A stretch of DNA of 64,000 nucleotides from Phymatolithon calcareum (GCA_977006965.1 OZ345362.1:372001-436000), one strand, 5' to 3'; numbered from the stretch's first letter, positions 33,976 through 45,130 are shown. Made by a program: numbers and translations. The notes: generated from the letters alone by a model not told the origin.

Positions 33976-34884
33976 ATGCGAATTGAGCGTGAAAGAAAAT
34001 TTGAAGCGCTGAGTGTTCTACGCAAGCAGGCTTGGATTCCTCGGACATGCCTGGGACGTCTGTGGCAGACAAACGAGCGTGAGAATAAGCAACTTATGTC
34101 TGAACTCTCAGACATGCACCTTGTTTTGCGGCGCTGGTAGCCCACCCCAGCGAGAATTGTAGCTGGTTGGCGCTACACGATCAAGCGCTTGAACAAGGCA
34201 AGACACTATCTGCTGAAAACAATCGTAGTTCTCTTTTCCATGCGCGGTTCTTCGATGGGCACATGCGGAAAAAGGATGGTAATGTTCTTCAGTCAAATAT
34301 GCATGCTTGTCGCGAGTGGTGGGAATGTGAAAAAGTACCCCGAGGATAGTTATATTGAAATGAACCTCGCTCAACACTTGGCAATGAGCGAAGGGTGTCA
34401 TCTGGAATCGTTGCTGTCTGATGTACGATGATCGCAGAGGAGAATGAAGATTGGAGGAATAGTGTGTCTGCGGGAAAACTTAAGAAATTATCACGGAAGT
34501 GTCGGAAAAGTACCTCTCGAATTTGTCTGCGATCTGCATCATGGAGAACGGGTCTCCATGAAATGGGATGAAGGTTGGTACACGGCGACGTTGAGGAAAT
34601 TCAACCCGACCCAATACCACGATAACGAAGCAGCGAAAAAGTTTGAGGCTCGACACGGCACGCCCCCGGACGTCGTCTTGGCCTACGACGACGGAGACGA
34701 GCATGTATACGGAACCACCCCAACCGACTCGAAACAGCGCGTTATCGCGTGCGACGAAGATGGTGACACACTCGAAATGTATCGTACCATCCCATTCCAG
34801 GTCGGCGGAGCGGAGATTCTGATATTGCGCGGCGAAGAAGTTGTCGTGGAAGTTCTTGCCGTATGTCGTGAGCGGGCTGAGTAA
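33976..34884 (+). pseudogene. Composite coiled-coil/Tudor-like frame, copy 3 (3'-truncated)
   Basis: Same two stops and same truncation at the unit boundary (34,851/34,852) as copy 2. Confidence 0.55.
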
Positions 34885-34924
34885 CTTGGGAAGTGGCAGC
34901 AGGGACGCCCGCAGGGAAAACCAT
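34742..34924 (-). CDS. Chimeric 60-codon ORF at the second unit boundary
   Basis: Same as 26,566-26,748. Confidence 0.4.
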   Translation of the reverse strand: MVFPAGVPAATSQVTQPAHDIRQELPRQLLRRAISESPLRRPGMGWYDTFRVCHHLRRTR

Positions 34925-35973
34925 AGCTTTCGATACAATATGTGCTGGGATGGACGTTGTGGCGACGTAGCAGCTTTCTTTACGCGCGGCTGTGATCGCT
35001 GCGCAGACCGCGGTACATCAATCGAGCAAATGGTACCAGATTGGCACTGCCGAAGGGTGCGGAACGTATTTTTTCTTTTTTTTTCCAAGCGTGCCATAAC
35101 CAATGTCTATAAAGACACGCGAAAAGGACATGCAAGCCCCAACTGGGCATTGCACATCCAGTTCAGTGCATTACTCTGTAAGCATATGCCTACTGCACCA
35201 ACAGCCAGAAAGGCAATTAAAGGTACGAGTGCGACATGTGAAGGTAGATTGGTCTGTTCAAAGGGAATCGTCATCGATCTTACATTTTCTTCCTGTGTCC
35301 ATACTTCGATTATTTCTCTTCTTCTGCTCATCTTCGACACTGTTACCTGTTCCGCTTATTGCCAGTCTTTTCTGACGTCGTCGAATTCCTTGATGCACTC
35401 CACGACTATGCCCACAATACCACATATCAAGCCGACTGTAGTTCCCCGGGATTGAAAATTCAGTGAATCTCCTTACTCTCTTTTGCGTTCTCATAAGTCA
35501 GCAACCGAGTTGTTCTGGAACTCATCGTAACAGGCCGCCATTTTTGCTTAACATTTATTTCTGTTAGCGGCTTATCCGATTATCATGAAAACGGAACGGT
35601 ACCGACACCATTGTCAGGAGCACAACCCTCGTTTCCGGAAATGTCACATCATTAAACATGCTCGTTTATTTTCAAAAGAGAAGAAGTATCCTGAAATTTT
35701 CTCTCGTTCAACTTATATTCTTTTGTTTCAGGCGACACTGATTGTTCTTCATTACAGAGCCTGTTAAACAAAAGAAGTGAGTTAGAAGGACAATACGGCA
35801 TGTGTGGTGACTTGTGGGGTGGACGCTAATCTCTTAAGTGCCGTGGGCACATGGCGCACACATTGGCTCCCCCTGTTGTTTCACATCAGGTCATTTCATT
35901 CTTCGGACGCCAATACGAAATATGAAGTGAGATGGCTTCGAAAAAGCGATGATGATTTCTTTATGTATGTATA

Positions 35974-36052
35974 GGGGAATAGAGCAATCACCATCGTCAT
36001 CATGCAGCAAGTGGAATCAAATGAAGCCTTCTAGAAGTGCTAGCCTATTAGA
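35974..36052 (+). repeat. Dispersed non-LTR tail-like repeat, unit-3 copy
   Basis: Same as 19,622-19,700, shifted by 16,352 bp. Confidence 0.55.
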
Positions 36053-36398
36053 TGCAGTTGTGTATTAAAATATTCTGCCGTAAAAATAAATCAATATATT
36101 CGTATTGGAGGAAACAGCCGTATTAAAGTACGTATTGTGTGTGACGGCCAATATACCGTTGTATTTGGCGGAAATAGTGGGAAAACAGAGCAGCATTTGG
36201 GCCTAAATAACCAAATAATATTCGGGCCATAACGCTACCGTGCTCCAACAGTTACTCCCCAATGCACTCTGAAACAAGCAGTCGACAGCAAATATCATAT
36301 TATTCGCTTGCTTCTCTGAGCTTCTATTGCGAGGCGTCCCTGCTGCCACTTCCCAAGTTACTCAGCCCGCTCACGACATACGGCAAGAACATTTTGAA

Positions 36399-38327
36399 AT
36401 GCTTCTTCCCGTGGACCACTCATTGTCCGCCGTGCAGGAAAACGTCACCGCCCAGCACGTGCCTGGTACAATCTTTGACCTTCTCAGTGAGATCGTGTTG
36501 CGGAACATCATTAGGCACGTGAGCCACTATCCTCGTCGGATAGATTGGGCCTCATCATTGTCACCGAGCGATGCTCTTGTATTGTACAAAGTTGGTGGAA
36601 ATCTCTCCGACGTTACGAAGAAGATGTTCTGTCAAATCTCTGTCTGGCGTGAACACTCCGACAACAAGATTTTTGAATATTATAACTATGACCCCCAGGA
36701 GCTGTGCCTCAACCAGCAGTTTACGGACAGTAATGTGTTTGCCGAAATCATGGAGCAAGCCGATCTGTATCCAACCCTCCTTGCCTTCGATGAACTTCCC
36801 ATCACGCCGTTGACATGTCGGGTATGGTCTGAATTGTCCTCGCGTATCGAGCCGATTTGTTCTCTTCACATCTTGGGTGCCCCGGAGCCGATCCTTTTTG
36901 ACTCTGTTCTTGCCGCCGTCGGCCCCCGTCTGAAGTCGCTCGGCGTGCGGTGCGACAAACCGGACTTGATCAATTCTGTCGCCCAACACTGCATTGGCCT
37001 AGTCGAGCTCACGCTTTATGAGCGCCACGTGAATCTTAGTCGACTCTGGGACACTGTCGGGCCACTACTGCGTGTGCTTATATTTGAGCAGGACGTCCGA
37101 GATCGTCGGGAGCTCAAAGCGATTCAGACCCGATGCCGGAAACTCACAAAACTAGACCTGTACGCGCAATGGGAAAAGCGCGATCTCAACCCATACATCA
37201 CCGACCTCTACGCGTCGTATGGTGAGCAATTGCTGTTTGCTAACCTCTTCACTATGGAGCCACTTGATTATCGCAAGGTTGTCCATGCTTGCCCATTTGT
37301 GCAGTGCTCTGCAAGTTTCATAGAGTTTCCTGAGGAGGGTTTTTTGGTCAAGGAAGGCCTTCAGTCGGTTGGTCCGGCGCTTAGCGTGGCCGCAATTTCT
37401 TTTAGCGATGACACCGTGGAAATAGACGGGCTTATGGAAGCTGCCAATGAGTGTCGCAATCTTCGCGAGCTTAAACTGGACCAGCTCAAGCTCAACGCTT
37501 GCAAGATTGTCGCCGCACTCTTTTCGCTCCCCATGTTTCAACTCAAAATCCTCGCCATAAGCGACGTACAGCGCGATTCAAGAGCTCTGCTGGATATCAT
37601 CGCGAATAATACCGGGGCACTCACGAAGTTCTTGTTCAGCGGATGTATAACGCCCCAGGAGACGGTTCTGGGTCTTCGCGGCCTCGTTTATGGGAACCCG
37701 AATCTAATGCAGCTCGATCTGAACTTGGAAGGGCAAGAAACAGCGGAACCGGCGAGCGTGTACGCATCGACCTCTGAGGATGAGTTTGCAGTGGCCACTC
37801 CCTACAACCGTTATGAAGAGACCAGCAACCCTTACTACGACGAACTTGAAACCCTGTATCTTGACACGAGCGGGAGCTTCCTCGAAAGAGGTTGGCTCTG
37901 TAGACCTCCGCGAAGAGAATTCAATGCTGAACGGGATTTGGCCGAGGTAGAAAGGCGCAATATTGACCGTGATCTGACTGCATTTAATCGAAACCCCAGA
38001 CGCGTTCCCCCTGAGCGCACGGAGATGTCTAGTATTGACAATGAGTTGGCGATTTCCGAGCAACATGGAACGGACGGGCCAGGCAAGGGGCATTTCGAGG
38101 AAGAAGACCTGTATCTCGAGCGGTCTGAAACACCAAGCGAAACGGACTTGGTTGAGTTTGTCAAGGCGGTTTACTTGGCTACTGAGCTTCGGGAACTGTC
38201 AATTCAGATCCCACATCATCTCATCTCAGAGCCACCTATCGCGAAGGAGGCCATAGCAAATGCGTGCCTCCGTTTGAAAAATCGTCGTGTGCACGTGTGC
38301 ATTAGCACTGTCAACTACCTTCCCTGA
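36399..38327 (+). CDS. F-box-like/LRR-like protein, copy 4 (N-terminus replaced)
   Basis: Protein identical to copies 2 and 3; first in-frame ATG at 36,399. Confidence 0.6.
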   Translation: MLLPVDHSLSAVQENVTAQHVPGTIFDLLSEIVLRNIIRHVSHYPRRIDWASSLSPSDALVLYKVGGNLSDVTKKMFCQISVWREHSDNKIFEYYNYDPQELCLNQQFTDSNVFAEIMEQADLYPTLLAFDELPITPLTCRVWSELSSRIEPICSLHILGAPEPILFDSVLAAVGPRLKSLGVRCDKPDLINSVAQHCIGLVELTLYERHVNLSRLWDTVGPLLRVLIFEQDVRDRRELKAIQTRCRKLTKLDLYAQWEKRDLNPYITDLYASYGEQLLFANLFTMEPLDYRKVVHACPFVQCSASFIEFPEEGFLVKEGLQSVGPALSVAAISFSDDTVEIDGLMEAANECRNLRELKLDQLKLNACKIVAALFSLPMFQLKILAISDVQRDSRALLDIIANNTGALTKFLFSGCITPQETVLGLRGLVYGNPNLMQLDLNLEGQETAEPASVYASTSEDEFAVATPYNRYEETSNPYYDELETLYLDTSGSFLERGWLCRPPRREFNAERDLAEVERRNIDRDLTAFNRNPRRVPPERTEMSSIDNELAISEQHGTDGPGKGHFEEEDLYLERSETPSETDLVEFVKAVYLATELRELSIQIPHHLISEPPIAKEAIANACLRLKNRRVHVCISTVNYLP

Positions 38328-39026
38328 TATTTTCGTGCCTATCTATGGTAAGGCAACACGATCGCGCTGCAGACGCGTGCGTTCGAGTAGGATGTTTGAA
38401 ATCGTCTCCCGGACGGAATCCATGACCTTGCACTTGGTCAAGGTGCCTCCCCGACGACCGAAATCGATGCTCTTGCTAAAATCATGCGGATGACATTGGC
38501 ATCAGCATCCATGTCTGCCGTGAAATACTCCTCGTTGCTCAAATATTTTGTGGATTATGCGGTGGCGCGCTTCAACAGAAAAGTCTGCCTCTTTCTTGTG
38601 GACGATCTGTGGCCTACTCAAAAGTTCAAGATTAGGTTCTTGCACGATCTTCGTCAGATATTAAGGTCATGTCCACAGATCCTCATGGCGATAACGAAAA
38701 GAAATACACTCATTGCAGACGCAGCCGGGCACACTGTGGACTTCACGTCCAGAGCGCCACTCGGGCCTGTGTCCACGGGCATGTTCATGATGCATGCGAC
38801 ACGGGATGTGTCTCAAGAAGCGACGGATGACGTGAGAAGGAGTATCGCGACGATCTTTACGAATTTTGCAGGATTGCCTATCGCATTAGCAGTACGTGGA
38901 AGCACAGTGACGTTCCTGGAAAGAGAATGCGGAACTTTGAAGGTGCATGTGACGCGTACGATGTGCAACTGGCAAAGCAGAGAAGCGAACTTGGCGACGA
39001 CCAAGGCCCCCGAGGTTCGAGGTTGA
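38328..39026 (+). pseudogene. NB-ARC ATPase remnant, copy 4
   Basis: Same translated sequence as copies 2 and 3. Confidence 0.6.
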
Positions 39027-39429
39027 ACTCCAGAGTAGTTCTCAGTCTGACCGTCCTAGAAGACGAATTCATCAGTGTATCTGATCGCGTTTAACCGAAG
39101 TCAAAATAGATGAACTTACGATGAGTACAAATTAACGGCTTAGGGAGATGCTGTATACTTCATCATAAAAAAAGATGAGGAACCAATTGAGGATCGCATG
39201 GAATCTTTTTCGATTTGGAGGCACGGTGCAAAGTGTGTCAGTGCCATGATTCAGATCTGTCAACTTTAAATACTCACAACTACAATACCCGTGCGTTACA
39301 CTCGTCAGGGTATCAATGACGTGTGGTCGCAATCTCCGGTTCGAGAATTCCAGTTTCCACAGCTCCTCCTCTTGTGAAGTACCGATTGTGCCCTTGTCAA
39401 TACTGTACAACCCCTGCACTTAGCCACCT

Positions 39430-40111
39430 GTGGTCTCACACTGCCTATACCACCCATTTATGCTTTTCGCACACATACTCTCTGGAGGTAAAGATCATCG
39501 AGGTGATTCCCAGAAATCGAATGTGGGCGACAATCCTGAAATAATTAGACCAAAAATATTATCAACATCCTTTAAGCCGACATCCCTCCCATCGAAGGTA
39601 CTGGATTCTGATTTTCGGGTCGAAGAATTTGTTATGAAAGAAGCGCTGCCCGTTGGGGCTGTGGGCTCTTCATTTGACGTGGAGGGATTTGCCGCCGTAC
39701 ATGCCTTCCAAGAAACGTCAAACGAACAGATTTCCCGCGACAGCACTATGAGGTGGGCCACTGACGGCCGTAGCTGCATAGACGAGCTGAACGGGCAACC
39801 ACGGATGTTTGCAGACATGGTCCGGAATCTATGGAATATTATGGAACGGTTATTTGCACGTGAGGTTCAGATAGAGTCTTTTTGGACACCGAGTCACTGC
39901 GGCGTTACGAAGAACAAGGCTGCTCATGTACTTGCGTGGCGATGAATCGAGCCTGGCGCTGCACCAAGCAATACCTCTCACTTTGGAAGCGACACGATCC
40001 ATCATCAAACCGCCCTGTAGAAGAAAACCAGTGACCCTTCCTGCGCTTCTGAAAGATCTACACATCTCGGAGAGACTTTCAGAGGTGGGACTACACCAGC
40101 TCATAGCATGA
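39430..40111 (+). pseudogene. Retrotransposon RNase H fragment, copy 4
   Basis: Same protein fragments as at 23,078-23,759. Confidence 0.6.
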
Positions 40112-40159
40112 CCGTCGTCCCGCGGGCAAGTATATCCACAACTTGTTGACGCTGAGAGA

Positions 40160-41080
40160 TCAATCCTCTTTGAAAACGAAACAGACCTCCAACCAACGGA
40201 ACTGTTTCTTTATTGTGCCGAACAACGTCCGGTACACATCAATTAAATCATTGCTCCACTCAACGGCAAGACTAGTAAGATTCTCACGGCGCGCAAGATT
40301 TTGCAGCACACTGTATTTTCTCTAGCCCGGACAGATGAATCACGCCGATATTCCCCGCAACAGCCTTCAAAAAGTATGCACTGGGTATAAAAGTGAGACC
40401 GCTGGATCGCATGGCACTTCGATTCGCACGTTTGGACAAGCTTGTATCAGATTTTGCCGGAGTTATTCAGTGATTAAACAAATGAATGCCTTGAAATAAT
40501 GAAAGCTCAAACCAAGACCTGTGCATATGTCCGAAACAACGTTCGTATCATTCGCGGCAAAGATGCTGCCCACGCGTAAATCATTGATTTGGCTGCAATA
40601 TTTCTTGACATGTTGCAGAGTAAGAAGAGGCTTTTCTGCACCTTCCAAAGGACGAGGGTTCGACTTGAATTTAAGTGCTACTAAAATGGGTCTGACGGAC
40701 TCCCAATCGTCATTCGTGTCGCCGAGAAAAGCGACAACGCTAAACCGAAGCTTGATCAGGCTGCGACAATGTGTAGCGATGGAATGAATCCCAACAATCG
40801 AAAGCACCGATAAAGAAACGTCCAACACCTCCAACTGCCCGGACACGTTCCCCAGCATGATTGCCAAATCAAAACACATGTCGCCGCTGGTCTCGAGGGT
40901 CCCGCCGATCTCGAGGGTCATTAAATTTGACCGGTGGTTTGAGAAAAGTTCTATTACGAAGAGTGAACCTCTCCATCTTTTGTCGTCAATATAGAGAGAG
41001 ACGAAGAATCAGGCCTGATACGTCGGACTATATCATCCAAAAAAATTCCGGGCCCGTATAGGCATAATGTCTTCGCATTC
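40160..41080 (-). pseudogene. LRR-type F-box paralogue, decayed, copy 4
   Basis: Open part at 40,463-40,921 with two private amino-acid changes ('ESVRPIL' for 'ESVGPIL'; 'SDICTG' for 'SDRCTG'). It ends close to the truncation point of unit 3. Confidence 0.55.
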
Positions 41081-41093
41081 GAAAGCATATTCG

Positions 41094-41912
41094 CCGCAGT
41101 GGCTCGGTATCCACACACACTCTATACAAACTTCGTCTGAATATAACCGGTCCATAATATTCCACAGATTCCGCACCATGTCACCAAACATTCGCGGTTG
41201 CCCGTTGAGCGCGTCTAAGCAACTGCGACTGTCGGTGAACCATCTGATGGTGCTGCCGCCGGAAAGATGTAGGTCTGCCGCTGCTTGAAACGCTTGCACG
41301 GCGGCAAATGCTTCCGCGTCGAATCAAGAGCCAACAGCTCCAGCGGCCAGCAATGCTTCCACGACAACTTCTTCGCCGCGCAATATCAGAATCCCCGCTC
41401 TGCCGACCTGGAATGGGATGGTACGATACATTTCGAGTGTGTCACCATCTTCGTCGCACGCGATAACGCGCTGTTTCGAGTCGGTTGGGGTGGTTCCGTA
41501 TGCATGCTCGTCTCCGTCGTCGTAGGCCAAGAGGACATCCGGGGCCGTGCCGTGTCGAGCCTCAAACCTTTTCGCTGCTTCGTTATCGTAGTATTGGGTG
41601 GAGTTGTATTTCCTCAACGTGGCCGTGTACCAACCTTCATCCCATTTAATGGAGACCCGTTCTCCATGATGCAGATCGCAGACAAATTCGAGAGGTACTT
41701 TTCAGACACTTCCGTGATAATTTCTTAAGTTTTCCGGCAGACACACTATTCCTCCAATCTTCATTCTCCTCTGCGATCATCGTACATCAGACAGCAACGA
41801 TTCCAGATGACACCCTTCGCTCATTGCCAAGTGTTGAGCGAGGTTCATTTCAATATAACTATCCTCGGGGTACTTTTTCACATTCCCACCACTCGCGACA
41901 AGCATGCATATT
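41094..41912 (-). pseudogene. Diverged copy of the composite Tudor-like/RNase H region
   Basis: Aligns with 11,601-12,418 in the same orientation with roughly a few percent differences, clearly older than the near-identical units. Minus-strand reading: Tudor-like 'GERVSIKWDEGWYTATL', 'LLAYDDGDEHAY', then RNase H 'FDAEAFAAVQAF', 'IRWFTDSRSCLDALNGQP', 'WIPSHCG'. It shares the TGA before 'FDAEAF' with the left arm and has an extra TGA (Gly codon lost) upstream of the Tudor-like part. Its right end joins reverse transcriptase sequence at 41,912/41,913. Its left end joins unit 3, which adds a spurious tail to the RNase H frame. Confidence 0.65.
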
Positions 41913-42466
41913 CTTGCTACTTGGGCGGCGGCTTCGGCGAAAGTATCCATGAATTCGTTATATAGTCACGGACTAAGCGGAGAGCCCTGCGGAACACCTC
42001 GGTCGATAATGCATCACGTTTTTGTTTCATCTCCTGCAGAGGAAATCCACGACGGTTTCATCAGGTAAGATACCATCTTTGTTATGTGCACCGGCAACAT
42101 TTTCTTCAGTCGCTCGAGGGGAATATACCCCCGGACGCTGTCGTACGCTGCTGACAAGTCAAGTACAGCAACGAACGGGTGACCATTTTGCATTGTATTC
42201 TTTGCGCGAAGTATGGCCAAAAATGTGCTCTTATCTCTCCGTCAATGTCGCGCCCATTGCATTTCTTTTCCCGTCGCTGCTCCATTCCCGGATTTGACAG
42301 CAAGGCGGAGTCTGTAAGGAATGCAGTAAGCGCTTTTGTTTCTCGCGACTGTACGCCACGAACTTTGATCACGATCCACATGGAACGCCGAATCAGAGGC
42401 ACGCGACTCTAGTTTCCTTGTCTTGGTGATCTGCTGGGCCACACGTGCAACGTGTCCGATGCGCAT
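41913..42466 (-). pseudogene. Non-LTR reverse transcriptase fragment (motifs A and B)
   Basis: Minus-strand frames read 'STFLAILRAKNTM', then 'VAVLDLSAAYDSV' (RT motif A with catalytic Asp), then after a stop 'IIDRGVPQGSPLSP' and, after another stop, 'LYNEFMDTFAEAAA' (motif B). The F-A-D-D block that should follow is absent, because the sequence switches at 41,912 to the composite Tudor-like region. Two stops mark it as dead. It resembles the better preserved RT at 61.5-62.1 kb. Confidence 0.72.
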
Positions 42467-43060
42467 GTAGAAATTTTGTTTTTCGCTTTCCTAGTAGTAT
42501 ATAAGATATTTTGTCCCTTCTTCTTAGTAAAGGAAGGTGGTTGTTTCTGGATTTCGGCTCGAGTGCTTGGATCCTACACGCATCAAGCCTGTGAATTCCC
42601 TCGACCACGCGGAGTCGGAGACTTTCCACCCCTTTCTGGTCACTTCTTCTGCCGTGCAAGCCGGTACGGCGGGAACCCAGTGACAGATTCATCCTTTTCT
42701 TTTTCGCCGCACAATCCAGTGTGGAGTTTCTTCCCTCAACGCGCAGAACACCTGCGTTGTTCCGTTCCGGTACACTGCCCGAAGTTGACGACCCATCCAA
42801 GGTCGCCATCATCCAACGTTGCGGACATCGTCAACGCTTCACACCCTTCCTTCGTTTGCGTTCCTCATCATACATCCCACGCGTCATCAAGACGCCAGTT
42901 TCTCCCAATCCCCTTTTCATCCTCTTCGTTTCTTGTTTCCTCTTCTTTCTCTTTTCTTTCTTCTCTTCAGTCATTCATTCTTTTTGTCTCTCCCGCGCTT
43001 TTTCTCTTCTCCGGTCTTCTCTGGGCAGAGTAGAGTCGGGTTCTTGTGAGCGTGGCGCCG
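42467..43060. other. Sequence interrupting the reverse transcriptase; pyrimidine-rich
   Basis: Lies where the RT should continue from 'DHYLFNRAQ' to the 'STFLAILRA' block. The stretch 42,899-43,020 is almost pure C/T on the plus strand. A 193-codon plus frame (42,452-43,033) spans it but its composition follows the pyrimidine bias. It may be an inserted element such as a solo LTR; no terminal repeats or target duplication were identified. Confidence 0.35.
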
Positions 43061-43432
43061 GTTGTGCTCTGTTAAACAGGTAGTGATCCCTTATGTATGA
43101 GTCTAGGGCGGAATCGATTATCTTCCTAGCCTGACTCAGTAGAGATATAGGCTTGCAGTTTGCCGCAATCATTTCTTGTAGAGGGGAATAAGTGTTGCTT
43201 GTCGCCATTGTCGTGGGAGGCACCTCAATCGCCCGCATGTGTACCACAGAATCAGAGTTAATTTCAAACCGACCTCCTTGTTTGCGTGTAGCATCTCCAC
43301 AGCAACGCCGCCTGGGAACACAGCTTTCCCTCTTGGAGCTCTGTTGAAGGATCTTCGAAGGTGCCTCCTCATTGCCCTGTTGACGGTAAAACTTTCCAGG
43401 GTCACATTCCAATCCTTCTCAGCTTGGCACAC
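43061..43432 (-). pseudogene. Non-LTR reverse transcriptase, N-terminal part
   Basis: Frames read 'CQAEKDWNVTLESFTVNRAM', 'APRGKAVFPGGVAVEMLHAN', then 'LPRQWRQATLIPLYKK' (the W-x-x-A-x-L-I-P-L-x-K-K block) and, in the next frame, 'ANCKPISLLSQARKIIDSAL' (the Y-R-P-I-S-L-L block with Tyr-Arg replaced). It continues, after an interruption, into the fragment at 41,913-42,466. A frameshift separates the two blocks. A paralogous start lies at 54.56-54.76 kb. Confidence 0.72.
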
Positions 43433-43460
43433 GTTCGAGATGTACGCGGAACTCTGCAGC

Positions 43461-44703
43461 TGTTTACCACAGCAAGTGTAGTCATCATGACATCCGCAGA
43501 CATTCTCTCAGGGGTAGCGTGACTTCAAGCACTGCTCTCGATTGCAAATGTACGTTTTGGGGCGACTGATCGCCAACAAGTATTGCGCGCGTTACATGCA
43601 TTCGATGAGTCGCTCTCGCGGCATTTAAGATTCCTTCCCTACGTCATGTGATGCTGACACTCTGCATGTGCACGAGAGAATAAGAGCCAGCTAACAACCC
43701 AGAAAGTAATCACAGGAGTTAGATGACCGCTATGAACTATAGGTACACTTGTTGATTCTCTTCAGTCTCAACACTTCCCATGTATGAATCCGTACCTGCA
43801 ATGCGCATTTCAGCGCAATACGGAGCCACAGAATAGCAGGAGCTGGGGCGAAAATGTATGTTTTTATTTTACAAGCCATCAATGCCAGATTTGCCGACAC
43901 CAGAGCAGCTTGTTGATAGCGCAGAACTGCTACACCGTGGCCCATATATCCTCCAAAAACGTCTCGCGCATTGGAAAAGTAAGAACTACCTGAAAGCTCA
44001 AATCACAGCGTGCAGCAGGACAGAGGAGTAGTTCCAGCCAGGGGTAGTGCCAATTCCATTGCTCAACATTGCTGTTTGTCGCGCAATTAAACAATTCAAT
44101 TGCTCTCTACAGCTAGTCAGCAATTCGGATTGCAATTTGAATACTTCCCGCAATAGTCAAGTTAATTGTATATTCGTGCCTCTTCTCCTAGATGTACGAA
44201 ACTCTCGTCTTCTGCGATAGCCTGTTCAACACGCTGGTTGACAACGCTTGACATAGTTTCCTTCACAGTACACTTCCAGAAGATGATTCTCACGGCCACC
44301 ACCGATGCAATGCTTGAGGTGATTGTACGGATTCGAAAAACTAGTACCCTTCTCGAAACAAAATTCGCTTCCTTCACTGCATTGATCGCCCTTGGGATAG
44401 AGATAGACGCAAAACATCACATTTCGTCGTGTTCCACCTGATTGACGTGAATGGATATCTCGAGGCTGTTCGCGAATGAGTTTTTTAGCTGCTGTACAAC
44501 TTGTTTCGGCTTCGGTTTCGGAATAGGTAGTACCATGGTTGGAACAGTGAAATTTGTTTAGGTGTTGTCGAGTGGGTCTGGTAGTGTGCTTTGGATAAAT
44601 GTACGACTTCACTTTTTATATTGACTCTTCTATCTGTCTTTTCAGAAACGGCACTCTAGACACCCATACCGTTATACTTGAACGGGTGAATGAATTGAAC
44701 CAT
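43461..44703. other. No recognisable gene
   Basis: Frames under 130 codons on both strands with no known motif. Between 44,080 and 44,160 several AATTGC/GCAATT words begin the cluster described at 44.7-45.5 kb. Confidence 0.4.
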
Positions 44704-45130
44704 CCATGTGATCGTTCTGTTGTAGTGGTCTACGCAGACCACTACAGTACAACCAGGGATAGTACCAATATTATTGTTATTTATTGGGGCACATGATGCA
44801 ATAGGAATTGCAATACCGATAATACATGGTTGAAGGCAATAGGAATTGCAATATCTTACCATTCTTCCAATATCAATTGCAATAACAGAATCTAATTCAG
44901 GTCCTCCTGCGCCATGTCTTCACTCGCACATTCGACGATCTTACCAGCGCAGAGGAGGGCAAGGGTGTACCCTGATTTTCGATCATATGCCATTACGTTT
45001 TGCAATAACTATTGCAAGAAGCACCTCTCAGGGCAATTAAGACTTTATTGCAATTTATTGTAATAGATTGCAGTAAAAAAAATAAAATAATATTGGTACC
45101 AAGCGTGAGTACAACAGAACGATCACATGG
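44704..45130. repeat. Small inverted-repeat element rich in ATTGCAAT words
   Basis: A perfect 21-bp inverted repeat (44,704-44,724 and 45,110-45,130) bounds a 427-bp, A/T-rich, non-coding segment. Inside are a perfect hairpin at 44,721-44,746 (11-bp arms, 4-base loop) and repeated 'AGGAATTGCAATA' words. This looks like a MITE or a foldback element. No coding capacity and no clear target duplication. Confidence 0.5.

Larger units (their letters stand above)
26676..34851 (+). repeat. Tandem unit 2 (8,176 bp)
   Basis: Same content and offsets as unit 1. At about 32,404 it has the base shared with the left arm rather than the unit-1 variant. Confidence 0.93.
34852..41093 (+). repeat. Tandem unit 3, truncated (6,242 bp)
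   Basis: Matches unit 1 until the position equivalent to 24,741, then switches abruptly to the diverged 11.6-kb-type sequence. It has private changes near 40,527 and 40,692. It lacks the small ORF and the composite frame of full units. Confidence 0.92.

Noticed and set aside
18500-41093. CRISPR array or satellite DNA
   Set aside because: The period is 8,176 bp with gene content, so it is a segmental amplification, not short repeats with spacers.
42452-43033. 193-codon plus ORF as a membrane protein
   Set aside because: Phe/Ser/Leu content follows from the C/T-rich DNA; it spans an insert in a reverse transcriptase.
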